NCBI RefSeq assembly: GCF_001636845.1
Contig: NZ_LITT01000011.1
Span: forward strand, 428,586 to 492,585
Origin: Clostridium ljungdahlii
Lineage (GTDB): Bacteria; Bacillota; Clostridia; Clostridiales; Clostridiaceae
Reading direction: 5' to 3'
Length of the DNA stretch: 64,000 nt
Shown: piece by piece, positions 44,927-53,229 of the stretch
Numbering within the stretch: position 1 is the stretch's first letter
Layout: every line of letters begins with the position of its first letter
Made by a program: the position numbers and the translations under genes
Notes under the pieces: model-generated
Database searches by the model: none
Seen by the model: the letters and a program-made list of their open reading frames with translations, nothing else
What the model was told of the DNA's origin: nothing

Positions 44927-45709
44927 ATGTCCATTAATTTCAATAAGTTTGAGCCACGGCCTGGTCTTGTAAACAAACAAGGACAATTACCTGATCCTTC
45001 TGAACTTGTTTGCATTGAAGTTCCTAAAATATTTGATCAATGCTTAATCAAAAAATGTCTTGTATACAGTGAAGGACCAGATACAGATAAAACAGATTGC
45101 GAATTAAGGAGCAATATCATTGTCGATCCAAAAAGATATATAGACTCCAGAGATTTTAATATAAAATTAATTTCTATAGATAAGATTCCTCTAAAAAAGA
45201 AAGAAGGTTTTAAAAAAATAATTCTTTCTTATATAATTTCATTTTACGCCGATTATGTAGATATTAACGGTGTAAATAAGAGTGAATTTTATGAAATTAA
45301 TAGAACAGATTATATAGAAAGTTTATATTGTCCTGATCCTGTATCCGAAACTTATAACAGCATCAAATCCAAAGATCAGGATTCCAATATTATTAATTTG
45401 GAAATGGTTGCAAATGCATTAGACGCTGAACTTATCAAAGATGCCGATAGTAATTACGTACTTGATATAACTCTAGGATATTATATTGTTGTAAAAAGTG
45501 AATTTGTTGTACAGCTTCTTATACCAGCTTACAGTTACAGCACTATTCCAAAAGAAGCTTCTGGAGAAAATGCTAAAGAAAATCCACGTGAAATATTCGA
45601 AAAATCCCCTGTTCCAAAATTCTATCCTGATCAAAATTTAGAGCCGCTATTTTCCTATTGTAACAAAGAAAACTCAAATGATGATTTCGACAAAAATCAT
45701 ATGAAATAA
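44927..45709 (+). CDS. Spore-surface candidate, paralogue 2
   Basis: 260 residues, aligned along its whole length with the gene at 42174, including the opening MSI.FNKF.PRPG.VNKQG and LEMVA.AL, and the ending SPVPKFYPDQNLEPLF. It has only about six cysteines, and the tail is less acidic. RBS AAAAGGAGGA. The duplicated promoter region and coding region show recent duplication of the unit, with the propeller gene in between. The function is unknown, presumably in the same structure as paralogue 1. Confidence 0.75.
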   Translation: MSINFNKFEPRPGLVNKQGQLPDPSELVCIEVPKIFDQCLIKKCLVYSEGPDTDKTDCELRSNIIVDPKRYIDSRDFNIKLISIDKIPLKKKEGFKKIILSYIISFYADYVDINGVNKSEFYEINRTDYIESLYCPDPVSETYNSIKSKDQDSNIINLEMVANALDAELIKDADSNYVLDITLGYYIVVKSEFVVQLLIPAYSYSTIPKEASGENAKENPREIFEKSPVPKFYPDQNLEPLFSYCNKENSNDDFDKNHMK

Positions 45710-45782
45710 CAAAAATGATAGAATAGCACTAGCATAAAACAAATAAATTGTAAAAACTATCATCACCTTTTTTTAATGAAAT

Positions 45783-45791
45783 CATATATTA
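45783..45791 (+). promoter_or_regulatory. Candidate mother-cell sigma -10 box (DUF4489 gene)
   Basis: CATATATTA, with ATCACC about 15 bases upstream, fits a sigma-K-like promoter. Confidence 0.45.
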
Positions 45792-45884
45792 TAGTAGAAG
45801 ATAATAGCAAGATTACCAATATATTTTGATGTTATTTTTAATCAATTTATTTTGTTTTTCAATACAAAAAGGAGGATTTTATTT

Positions 45885-46430
45885 ATGAATTCTATGTCAA
45901 GATATTATTATAAAGACGATTGCAACCCTTGCAAGGAGGATTTTGATCCTTGTAAACATCACTTTGACCCTTGTAAAAGCGAAAAAATAGCTGCCACCAT
46001 TATAAAATGCGGCTGCCCTAGTTCAATTACAATACCTGCTGCCACAGTTTTGGGTACTCAATTTACTCTTACTTCCTTAACAATAAATGGTTGTAAATTC
46101 GATAATCCATGTATTAAGCTTGAATTTGCAAGTAACCTTGTTGCAGCTGTGGCATTTACTGGTACTATAAATTTCCAAGTATTTAAACAATGCAGAAATC
46201 AAATTACACCTACTCCTGTTGGACCAGCTTACACTTTTAACTTAGTAGCATTACTTTCTAGTCAAACATTTTCCTTCTTCGTTTGCGATTGTGATTGCAG
46301 CTGCTTTAATGACTGCTGTACGTATACAGTGGTTGCAACTGTTACTAGTGCAGTTACCGTTGGAACACTTTCTATCAACAATGCAATGCTAGGGGCAATA
46401 ATTACATCTGGAACAGAGCATTGCTGCTAA
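45885..46430 (+). CDS. DUF4489-family Cys-rich protein
   Basis: About 181 residues. A Cys/Asp-rich N-terminus with three repeats of DPCK/NPCK type leads to the DUF4489 core: SITIPAATVLGTQFTLTSL, CIKLEFASNLV, then SFFVCDCDCSCFNDCCTYTV. The ATG at 45885 is chosen because GGAGGATTTT lies before it; the in-frame ATG-less extension to 45852 has none. DUF4489 proteins are common in clostridia and are often found near spore-coat genes. The high Cys content suggests disulfide cross-links or metal binding. A strong terminator follows. Confidence 0.85.
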   Translation: MNSMSRYYYKDDCNPCKEDFDPCKHHFDPCKSEKIAATIIKCGCPSSITIPAATVLGTQFTLTSLTINGCKFDNPCIKLEFASNLVAAVAFTGTINFQVFKQCRNQITPTPVGPAYTFNLVALLSSQTFSFFVCDCDCSCFNDCCTYTVVATVTSAVTVGTLSINNAMLGAIITSGTEHCC

Positions 46431-46445
46431 TAAAATTACTATATA

Positions 46446-46470
46446 ACTCAAGGGCAACCTTGAGTTTTTT
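46446..46470 (+). terminator. Terminator of the DUF4489 gene
   Basis: ACTCAAGG, GCAA loop, CCTTGAGT, then TTTTTT. Confidence 0.85.
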
Positions 46471-46471
46471 C

Positions 46472-46585
46472 GTATTTACCGGAACAGGAAGCCAGCTTTC
46501 ATATAAATATAGAACTTTGTTTAAATTCGATTTGTTAGGTTTAATCCCAGCGGGCAATACAGTAACAAGTGCCTCGTTTTATTAA
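46472..46585 (+). pseudogene. Remnant of a DNRLRE-domain gene
   Basis: A 37-codon open frame right after the terminator encodes FTGTGSQLSYKYRTLFKFDL and PAGNTVTSASFY, then a stop. The pattern (Y.TLFKFDL...PAGNTVTSA) is that of a DNRLRE domain, related in type to the gene at 24144. No start codon or ribosome binding site is visible, so it is a fragment. Confidence 0.5.
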
Positions 46586-46598
46586 ATGGAAAGTTTAA

Positions 46599-48503
46599 TT
46601 AGTATCTGTTAAATTTATTACTAATAGTTTCCCAGTAATCAGAATTTTCCAATCCTAATCTCCATATAGAAACTCCACCTAGATCATAATTATTTACAAT
46701 ATCAAGTTTATATGAGATGCTTGTACTATTTTCAAAATATACAGTATGATATATGCCTGAACTATCAGTATAATTGAAGTATGGACTTTTAGCTGCAGAA
46801 TCCCATTTAACCTGAACACCATTTCGTGAAGCCATATTATATGCTTCACTTATGCCATAAGATTTTGCTTTTGCTCCATTTGATGGCCAATCATAGGCAT
46901 AGGCTGCTAGTCCCAATAATATTTTATCTTTAGGAATAACCGTAATTGCATAATCTATTACATTTTCTACCCAGCTTATAGGCGCTATGGCACCAGGGTC
47001 TCCACCAGACCAATGTTCATCATAAGTCATCAATACAATCTTATCTGAAGCTTTTGCAATCTCAGCATAATCATAAGCTCCAATCCAGCTCTGCCACATA
47101 CTATCACTTGTTTTAGCAGGAACTGCTATTGTCACTTCAAATCCCTGTGGACTCAGCGTATTATATAGTTCGCCCATAAATGTCGTAAAATAACTTCTAT
47201 CATAATAATAAACATTTTCTATGTCAATATTTACGCCTTTGTAATTATTTGACTTCAAGTTTTGAAGTATATTACTTATAAGTTTTTGCCTATTTGTTGA
47301 ATTTTCCAGTACACCTTTTGCTATATCTCCACTAAAACTATTTGATACCATTGCATATGTCTTAATTTTATTATCATTTGCATAGCTTACCTGATTATAT
47401 GGTACAGAACCATTTATATTACCTGTACTATCCATAATATAAGTATCTGTAGCAATTGAATCAATTGCCTGTGAATGATTTACTAAAGAGTTATAGGAAG
47501 AACTATCTCCTTCATAATAATAAGTAGTATATCCTAGTACAGTTTTATCTGGATACAAGATAGACTGTACTAAAGCATCCGATACAACAGATGTACCTCC
47601 TAATATCTTTAATAAAGATATTGAATCCATCTTTGATCTGATTAAGGACTGTGCCTTGGTGTAACTTTTATTAACCAAAACAATAGGTGCAAAGTCTTTT
47701 GCTGCTGCAGCTGAGCCACATAAAGCATCTGGAAAATCTCCTCCATATGCCAAATATACATTGCTAAAATTTAAATCTCCTATAAATTCATTTATTACAT
47801 TCAAATTCGTTTCATATCTATCTATTCCACTGAGTCTTTTCATATTAGGTAAATCTTTAACAACATTGGCATTTATTACATCAATGCCACCAACTACATA
47901 ACTTTTAGAAATACTATTATTATTTATATAAGCTTTAACACTATCAGGTAATATTTTAGCTGGTGTAAGAAGTATTGGCATTTGTTTTGCCGCTGCTATA
48001 GAAGCTATAGATAAAGCATCCGGAAAATTTTCTCCTGAAGCTAGTACTACTCCATTACTTGTACCTATATTTTCTGCCACCTTAGCACTCGTTTCGTATC
48101 TGTCCTGTCCACTTATACGTGTAACTTGAATATTAAGGGCAGTTAATTGTTCTTCAATAGTTTTACAGACTGCTCCTATACCACCTACTATAAAAACATT
48201 TTTAGCTCCTAATCTTTTAATTTCTTCATCTACATTAGAATTTAAATTAGTGCCTTCTGTTATTAAAATAGGGGCATTATATTTTTTTGCAAGAGGTGCT
48301 GCAGAAATAGCATCTGGAAAATTTTCTCCTGAAACTAAAACCACATACTCTGATTTTTGAAAGTTATTTTGCGAAATATTTACTGCAGTTTCATATCTAT
48401 CCATTCCACCAAATCTGATATTAGATGGAGCTGCTGCTGCATCTTGCACTGCCATAAAAAGCATTATAAATAAAAAGCAAAATAAAATATGTATTTTTTT
48501 CAA
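46599..48503 (-). CDS. Cell-wall hydrolase: three CWB2 repeats and a GH18 domain
   Basis: A signal peptide is followed by three CWB2 units of about 90-100 residues, each with a R-x-x-G-x-D/R-R-Y-E-T core (FGGMDRYETAVNI, ISGQDRYETSAKV, LSGIDRYETNLNV), which anchor the protein to the wall. From about residue 320 a GH18 domain follows, with catalytic motif GVNIDIENV; the final Glu is the acid and the first Asp is replaced by Asn. This fits SleL/YaaH-like N-acetylglucosaminidases that cut cortex or wall peptidoglycan. The start is the TTG at 48501-48503 with GGAGGGG before it. Confidence 0.9.
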   Translation of the reverse strand: MKKIHILFCFLFIMLFMAVQDAAAAPSNIRFGGMDRYETAVNISQNNFQKSEYVVLVSGENFPDAISAAPLAKKYNAPILITEGTNLNSNVDEEIKRLGAKNVFIVGGIGAVCKTIEEQLTALNIQVTRISGQDRYETSAKVAENIGTSNGVVLASGENFPDALSIASIAAAKQMPILLTPAKILPDSVKAYINNNSISKSYVVGGIDVINANVVKDLPNMKRLSGIDRYETNLNVINEFIGDLNFSNVYLAYGGDFPDALCGSAAAAKDFAPIVLVNKSYTKAQSLIRSKMDSISLLKILGGTSVVSDALVQSILYPDKTVLGYTTYYYEGDSSSYNSLVNHSQAIDSIATDTYIMDSTGNINGSVPYNQVSYANDNKIKTYAMVSNSFSGDIAKGVLENSTNRQKLISNILQNLKSNNYKGVNIDIENVYYYDRSYFTTFMGELYNTLSPQGFEVTIAVPAKTSDSMWQSWIGAYDYAEIAKASDKIVLMTYDEHWSGGDPGAIAPISWVENVIDYAITVIPKDKILLGLAAYAYDWPSNGAKAKSYGISEAYNMASRNGVQVKWDSAAKSPYFNYTDSSGIYHTVYFENSTSISYKLDIVNNYDLGGVSIWRLGLENSDYWETISNKFNRY

Positions 48504-48634
48504 TTTATCTCCCCTCCAATATCGATTAAATATCAATTAAGTTATCGAACATAATATACACAATTTGAAGAAGTATGTTCATTCCTTAATATCATGTTAA
48601 TGGAATTTCATATAAACATAATGTTTTAAAAATG

Positions 48635-48643
48635 CATAGTCTA
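48635..48643 (+). promoter_or_regulatory. Candidate mother-cell sigma -10 box
   Basis: CATAGTCTA fits CATANNNTA, 40 bases before the next start codon, with AC about 17 bases upstream. Confidence 0.35.
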
Positions 48644-48682
48644 TATAAACAGATTTTTTAAATAGGAGTGAAGAAATATAAA

Positions 48683-49180
48683 ATGAAAAAATTTCAACCT
48701 TTCCATGGTGTAATTACCATGATTAATGACTTTTTTATAAATAGGCGTGAAGAAAGCGCAGGATGTTACAAATTAATATCTGTAGAAAACAGGCTGGGCG
48801 ATCTGGTAAACTTTATTGTAGGACCATCCACTTATTTTGTAGATCATGTAACAGTGTCAGTTGGAGATGCAATAACTGGTTTTTATAATGCGAATGCAGC
48901 TGTTCCTCTTATTTTTCCACCACAATTTAGGGCAATTGTTATAGCCAGAGATGTTCAATATCAAAATGTAAAGGTAGACTATTTCAATAGTAAACTAGTA
49001 AGCAGTGACAATATGTTAAAATTAAACATTGGGCCAGATACTGAAATAGTTCTAGAGAATGATCAAACTTTTACTAGAAATCCTGCAAATCGTAATCTAA
49101 TCGTAATCTATGGAGCTTCTACGAAGAGTATACCAGCTCAAACAACGCCTTATAAGGTTGTTGTTATTTGTCAAATTTAA
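48683..49180 (+). CDS. Beta-rich protein of unknown family
   Basis: About 165 residues with dense beta-strand pattern (LISVENRLGDLVNFIVGP, DHVTVSVGDAITGFY, RAIVIARDV) and a duplicated-looking Asn/Asp-rich turn region, no cysteine but one in the N-terminal part and one near the end. No signal peptide. The ATG at 48683 is used; a GTG at 48668 overlaps the AGGAG. Family unrecognised; the segment VKVDYFNSKLVSSDNMLKL may serve as a search seed. Its place between a CWB2-GH18 and a DUF4397 gene suggests a surface role. Confidence 0.65.
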   Translation: MKKFQPFHGVITMINDFFINRREESAGCYKLISVENRLGDLVNFIVGPSTYFVDHVTVSVGDAITGFYNANAAVPLIFPPQFRAIVIARDVQYQNVKVDYFNSKLVSSDNMLKLNIGPDTEIVLENDQTFTRNPANRNLIVIYGASTKSIPAQTTPYKVVVICQI

Positions 49181-49189
49181 TGTTTAACC

Positions 49190-49225
49190 AAAAATACTGC
49201 AGTTATTTAAAACTACAGTATTTTT
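49190..49225. terminator. Bidirectional terminator
   Basis: AAAAATACTG-AGTT pairs with AACT-CAGTATTTTT between two convergent genes. Confidence 0.75.
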
Positions 49226-49231
49226 GATTTA

Positions 49232-49873
49232 TTATCTTGGTTCTGGCACTAACATAACTTCTAAAGTTGGAGATTTTCCAACCAGGCCAACTGCATACAA
49301 GGTATAGTAATTGTTCGGATCCAATTTAACATTTGGAACAGTTAATACTACATTGTCCCTGCCAGTAGGGCTAACTGTGAAAGTATATGTTCCTGTAGGA
49401 ATACAGGCATAATCTGTAATACCTTTATAACCAACATCAGTAAATACTTTTGTACCATCAGACAACTTTATATCAACAGCTGGTGCATTTGGAGAAAGAT
49501 GAACAAATCTTACACAAGGTCTGCCAAAGTTCTCAGCGGTAGTTGGTTCCTGTATAGGGTATAAACTAATGTCAGGAAGAGTTCCTATTACAGCTACATT
49601 AAATACAGTATTTGCAGGAATGTTTAAATTAGCATTTATAACAGGGTTTGTCTTTTGTCCTGAAGGATAAACCATAATATTGTAGCTGCCGGGAGCAACA
49701 GAAATATACTGTGAGAGTTCCTTATAGGAAATATTTTTTACGATAAGCTTTCCATTGGCATAAACATCTACAGCTGGTGCATTAGGTGCGGCATGAAATA
49801 CCCTAATAGAAGAATTCATTTGATTAGCCCTATAATAATTATTTATTCTGCGAGCATATGGACAATAAAACAT
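49232..49873 (-). CDS. Protein with two DUF4397 repeats
   Basis: About 213 residues. Two DUF4397 units are seen: RVFHAAPNAPAVDVYANGK with the following strand set, then RFVHLSPNAPAVDIKLSDG. The shared core is (V/F)H-x-(A/S)PNAPAVD. No signal peptide; the N-terminus has FYCPYARRINNYYRANQ. The ATG at 49871-49873 has AAGGAG before it and is preferred over the upstream frame to 49906. DUF4397 proteins are found on spores and cell surfaces of clostridia. Function unknown. Confidence 0.88.
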   Translation of the reverse strand: MFYCPYARRINNYYRANQMNSSIRVFHAAPNAPAVDVYANGKLIVKNISYKELSQYISVAPGSYNIMVYPSGQKTNPVINANLNIPANTVFNVAVIGTLPDISLYPIQEPTTAENFGRPCVRFVHLSPNAPAVDIKLSDGTKVFTDVGYKGITDYACIPTGTYTFTVSPTGRDNVVLTVPNVKLDPNNYYTLYAVGLVGKSPTLEVMLVPEPR

Positions 49874-49955
49874 AAACATTCTCCTTATATTTTTAACCAC
49901 TATCATAATACGAAATAAATATTGAAATGTTCACTTAATATTTATTACTTGGCAT

Positions 49956-50798
49956 TTAGCAAAAATAGGTAATTTGTTCAGGATTAATATAATAGGTTTT
50001 TTCATCAGATTTTAAAACAATTAAGTAATCATAGTTAAAAATAACTTCTCCTGATATTGCTTGGGAAGATGTAGTATAAATTGTTAAATATACTCCTTGA
50101 AAATTACAGTTTATAAATGCTGCTAAAGGATACCTTAAAACATTTTTCTTATAGATATTTTTAGGATTGTATTCCGCTGCAATTTTATCATCATTAAGTT
50201 TCACATCTGTCGTAATATGATTAATGCCATGTTCTTCTGAAATAATTGGGACATTACTAATAGTATCCTCTGGTATATCTATTTTATTTTTACTATCCGA
50301 TAGTATGACATCATTATTTTGTAACTCTACGTGAGTAGTATCTTCATTTGGCATTAAGGATATATTTTCTTCAGAAGGATTTATGGAACATAAGTCAGTA
50401 GTTTTTTCATTCTCTAAAAGTTCTACATCATGTAACTGGATATTGGAAGCATTTGTCTCAAACGGTGTAATCTCTTTGTCCTGTGCTTCTTTTAAAAATA
50501 AATTTTCACCCTCAGCAATTGCATTAGATTCCATAGATTTAGTGCTAGACACACATGCATCTTGATTCTCATTAAGCATATCTTTATAATCTGCTATCCA
50601 ATATATAATTTTATTACAATTCATATAGTAAATTATTTTATTGCGCATTTTTAGTATAATATACTTTTCTTTTGAGTCTTTTTCACAATATTTAAGTAGT
50701 TTACAATGGAGTTTTTTACATTTTGAGCCACATTCATAAATAACAGTAATATGTTTTCCTATAAATTTATCATAATCATTAATATAGCAATCAACCAT
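49956..50798 (-). CDS. Two-ended beta-barrel-like protein with acidic linker
   Basis: 280 residues of unrecognised family. The N-terminal 70 residues are beta-rich (KHITVIYECGSKCKKLHCK, KYIILKMRNKIIYYMN), and the C-terminal 65 residues repeat the theme (FQGVYLTIYTTSSQAISG, YLIVLKSDEKTYYINPEQI). In between is a long acidic, low-complexity linker. The strand-turn-strand layout ending in a hydrophobic YYxN box resembles the small proteins at 50943, 51224 and 51726, so these may all share an Sm-like or SH3-like fold. RBS AGGAGG. Confidence 0.6.
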   Translation of the reverse strand: MVDCYINDYDKFIGKHITVIYECGSKCKKLHCKLLKYCEKDSKEKYIILKMRNKIIYYMNCNKIIYWIADYKDMLNENQDACVSSTKSMESNAIAEGENLFLKEAQDKEITPFETNASNIQLHDVELLENEKTTDLCSINPSEENISLMPNEDTTHVELQNNDVILSDSKNKIDIPEDTISNVPIISEEHGINHITTDVKLNDDKIAAEYNPKNIYKKNVLRYPLAAFINCNFQGVYLTIYTTSSQAISGEVIFNYDYLIVLKSDEKTYYINPEQITYFC

Positions 50799-50856
50799 TA
50801 TAAATCCTCCTAATAAAATATTAATATATTAACTAAAAGGTAATTGTATAAGTAAA

Positions 50857-50882
50857 AGAGGTACCATTATAAGGTAGCCTCT
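50857..50882 (-). terminator. Terminator of the 63-residue gene
   Basis: AGAGGTACC/GGTAGCCTCT hairpin, followed on the minus strand by TTTTACTT. Confidence 0.6.
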
Positions 50883-50942
50883 AAATTGCTTGTATTTATT
50901 TAAACTTCTAATCATAAAATATTATGATTAGAATGTACCATT

Positions 50943-51134
50943 TTAGTATATGCTTTCTATAGAATTACAATTGACCATTATTATTCCTTTCTCAGTTTTA
51001 AGTTTTAATACATCAGTATCTTCCTCAGTATCTTCCGTAGATTTTATAATAGTACCTTGTATTTTATTACCACTCATTGTAACGATAGTCACACTATTGC
51101 CAATTTCACCTTCATTTATTTTATTAATATTCAT
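50943..51134 (-). CDS. Tiny Sm-like-fold candidate, tandem copy 1
   Basis: 63 residues: MNINKINEGEIGNSVTIVT, then NKIQGTIIKS, an acidic insert (TEDTEEDTD), VLKLKTEKGIIMVNCNSIESIY. It is a close paralogue of the next gene; the acidic insert is the main difference. The strand order (nucleotide-free) suggests a small barrel. The ATG at 51132-51134 is chosen with GGAGG before it. Not recognised as a named family; conserved duplicates in a spore-gene island. Confidence 0.7.
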   Translation of the reverse strand: MNINKINEGEIGNSVTIVTMSGNKIQGTIIKSTEDTEEDTDVLKLKTEKGIIMVNCNSIESIY

Positions 51135-51223
51135 CAACTCTTCCTCCCCTTACGAATATTACTATAATCTTATATAAACGTTATATTTGTAAAAAATTAT
51201 TTTATATTAAATTTTTGTAAAGG

Positions 51224-51403
51224 TTAATACATACTTTCAATTGCATTAGTATTAACCATTATTATTCCATTTTCAGTTTTAAGTTTTAAGAAACCAGTGT
51301 CTTCACCAGCTTTTAAAAGTTCACCTTGTATTTTATTACCATTCTTCGTTACGATTGTCATATTTGTTCCCATATACGTTTCTTCTATCATTTTGATATT
51401 CAT
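51224..51403 (-). CDS. Tiny Sm-like-fold candidate, tandem copy 2
   Basis: 59 residues, paralogue of the gene at 50943: shared TIVT..GNKIQG, FLKLKTENGIIMVN and IESMY ending. The ATG lies 7 bases after TAAGGAGGA, a near-perfect ribosome binding site. The stop is TAA. About 65% of aligned positions agree with copy 1, so the duplication is fairly recent. The middle strand carries KAGEDTG instead of the longer acidic insert. Confidence 0.75.
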   Translation of the reverse strand: MNIKMIEETYMGTNMTIVTKNGNKIQGELLKAGEDTGFLKLKTENGIIMVNTNAIESMY

Positions 51404-51725
51404 ATAAATATCCTCCTTAAAATCTCTCTCTTAATATGCTTATTTATTATCTACATAAATTTAATTGTAAAAATTAACTTCTTCACTATATATTATTAAT
51501 TTTTAGTCAATAATGTTACGAAAATTCCTACAACTATAAAAATTTTTAAATCTCACATAATCGTAGATGATAACCACTGGATAAAATAATTTAGTTTAAC
51601 ATTTTATTGGTCATATTAGTATAATGTATTAAGCCCATAACTTATGCCATTCATCACATCGTAAAGATTCCAATATCTTGAGAGTTTTGTAAATCACCAA
51701 TTATACAAGAAAGGGGGAGAAATCC
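51404..51725. other. Intergenic stretch
   Basis: AT-rich; beyond the ribosome binding sites at its ends, no gene, terminator or repeat recognised. Confidence 0.5.
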
Positions 51726-51938
51726 GTGTCAGAACATTTTGATGAAAGTAATGACGAAAAAATAGATTGTAAAGGAAAATATGTCTCGGTAATGATTGAA
51801 TATGGTCATAGACATTCATATATTAATGGAATATTTTTAGGAGAGACCTGTGAACATCTTATAGTTAAAGATAATAAAAATAAAGTTATTTATATTAACA
51901 AAAATAAAATAATATGTCACACATTTGAAAAAGGTTAG
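51726..51938 (+). CDS. 70-residue beta-rich small protein
   Basis: Starts at GTG with AAGGGGGAG before it. The core KYVSVMIEYGHRHSYING and HLIVKDNKNKVIYINKNKI shows the same strand-turn-strand and the basic xYINxNKI box seen at the N-terminus of the 280-residue protein at 49956 (YYMNCNKI). Four-strand small barrel is likely. Role unknown. Confidence 0.65.
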   Translation: MSEHFDESNDEKIDCKGKYVSVMIEYGHRHSYINGIFLGETCEHLIVKDNKNKVIYINKNKIICHTFEKG

Positions 51939-52259
51939 ATTTTTATTCAAATATTATTTACTATAAATTTTACAGCTTTATTAATGAACATAAAAGAATT
52001 TCTATTAAAAAGGAATACTTTCTATATTGAGATTTAATTTGATAAAAACCGCTGTATACAGTATTAAAGTTTGTAAAAATAATAAATATGAAATTTCTTC
52101 AATTAGCAATGAACATTTTAAAAATTTCAAAATATATTATAATTAGGATTAATTTTTTAAACTAAGTAAGTGCAGCGTAAAGTAATAATCGAATTATAAA
52201 TATTAGTATAAGTAGTGTGAAAAACTTTACACTAACAGATTATAGAGGGAGGCTGACAT
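51939..52259. other. Intergenic stretch
   Basis: AT-rich spacer before the SPOCS-like gene. No gene, hairpin or repeat recognised. Confidence 0.5.
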
Positions 52260-52973
52260 ATGGAAACAAACTTAAACCCACAGGGTGCAAGTAACAATAA
52301 TATAGCTAAAAGTATTGAGCTTAAATCAATTGGGGAAGTAACACGTAAAGAACTAATCGAAAGAAAAATTATCTTTGATGCTCCTAAAAAAGACGCGGTG
52401 TTAAAGGTAATTAATGTCCAAGATGAAATTGAAATAAAAGATGTAACAGTAACTAGTGGCACTATTTTAGTAAGTGGTTATTTAAATAGTTGTATTATGT
52501 ATACTACTATGAAAAGACCACCATTGGAAAATAGTAACCAAGAAAAAAGCAGCGAAAGCTCAAACAAATCTGACAGTCCTGGCTATGTAAACATGCAAAA
52601 CAATAAAAATAATGAAAATAATAAAAATAATGAGAATAATAAAAACAAAGAAGAACCCAAACCAAGCTGCGGTGTTGTAGATAATAACATTGCTTTAGAC
52701 GGTGTTGTTCGACATACAACTGTTTGGATACCATTTAAATCATTTATACCTGCAGAAGAAGCTCAAGAAGGAGATGTATGCTCAGTTACATCTTCAGCTG
52801 TTTTAGATGACTTGAAATCAATGTCTATGAATTCAATTTATGAAGATGAAGATGAAGAAGAAGCAACTGTTTCTATAATGCGTGGCGAAGAAAAACAGAA
52901 ATTTATAAAAGGATTTATTAATAAAGCTTTAATTGAACTGACTGTTGATATAAAAAGATATGCTGAAAATTAA
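52260..52973 (+). CDS. SPOCS/DUF3794-like protein with Asn-rich insert
   Basis: 237 residues. Beta-rich halves (VLKVINVQDEIEIKDVTVT, SGTILVSGYLNSCIMYTTM; later DGVVRHTTVWIPFKSFIPA) match the SPOCS layout of the genes at 40008 and 41150. Between them is an Asn/Lys/Glu repeat tract (residues about 115-135) encoded by tandem AATAAAAAT-type repeats, so its length likely varies among strains. An acidic loop (YEDEDEEEA) follows. RBS GGGAGG. No signal peptide. Confidence 0.7.
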   Translation: METNLNPQGASNNNIAKSIELKSIGEVTRKELIERKIIFDAPKKDAVLKVINVQDEIEIKDVTVTSGTILVSGYLNSCIMYTTMKRPPLENSNQEKSSESSNKSDSPGYVNMQNNKNNENNKNNENNKNKEEPKPSCGVVDNNIALDGVVRHTTVWIPFKSFIPAEEAQEGDVCSVTSSAVLDDLKSMSMNSIYEDEDEEEATVSIMRGEEKQKFIKGFINKALIELTVDIKRYAEN

Positions 52974-53060
52974 TATGGTATTAATAAAGAATATGAAATA
53001 AAATTTATTTTGAATTCAAATAGGTTAAGTTACTCACCATCAAATTCTCCTGTAATTATG

Positions 53061-53089
53061 GGGTATGGAATTAAATCCATATCCTTTTT
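53061..53089 (+). terminator. Terminator of the SPOCS-like gene
   Basis: GGGTATGGA/TCCATATCC hairpin followed by TTTTT. Confidence 0.75.
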
Positions 53090-53151
53090 GCGTTTATCTG
53101 ACTTATTTGATTGAACCCTTGTTAAGAAACGTACAAATTATCTTTATATAT

Positions 53152-53160
53152 CATAGTATA
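53152..53160 (+). promoter_or_regulatory. Candidate mother-cell sigma -10 box (ArsB-like gene)
   Basis: CATAGTATA, fits CATANNNTA, 70 bases before the start codon. Confidence 0.35.
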
Positions 53161-53229
53161 TATTAAAAGTTAGCCTTATGAATAACTTTTTTATACTATG
53201 ATTCCTATTAAAATCAGGAGGATAAAAAA

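Noticed and set aside
52600..52660. AATAAAAAT-type tandem repeat as a CRISPR or regulatory repeat
   Set aside because: It is in frame inside the SPOCS-like gene and encodes an Asn/Lys/Glu tract; no spacers.
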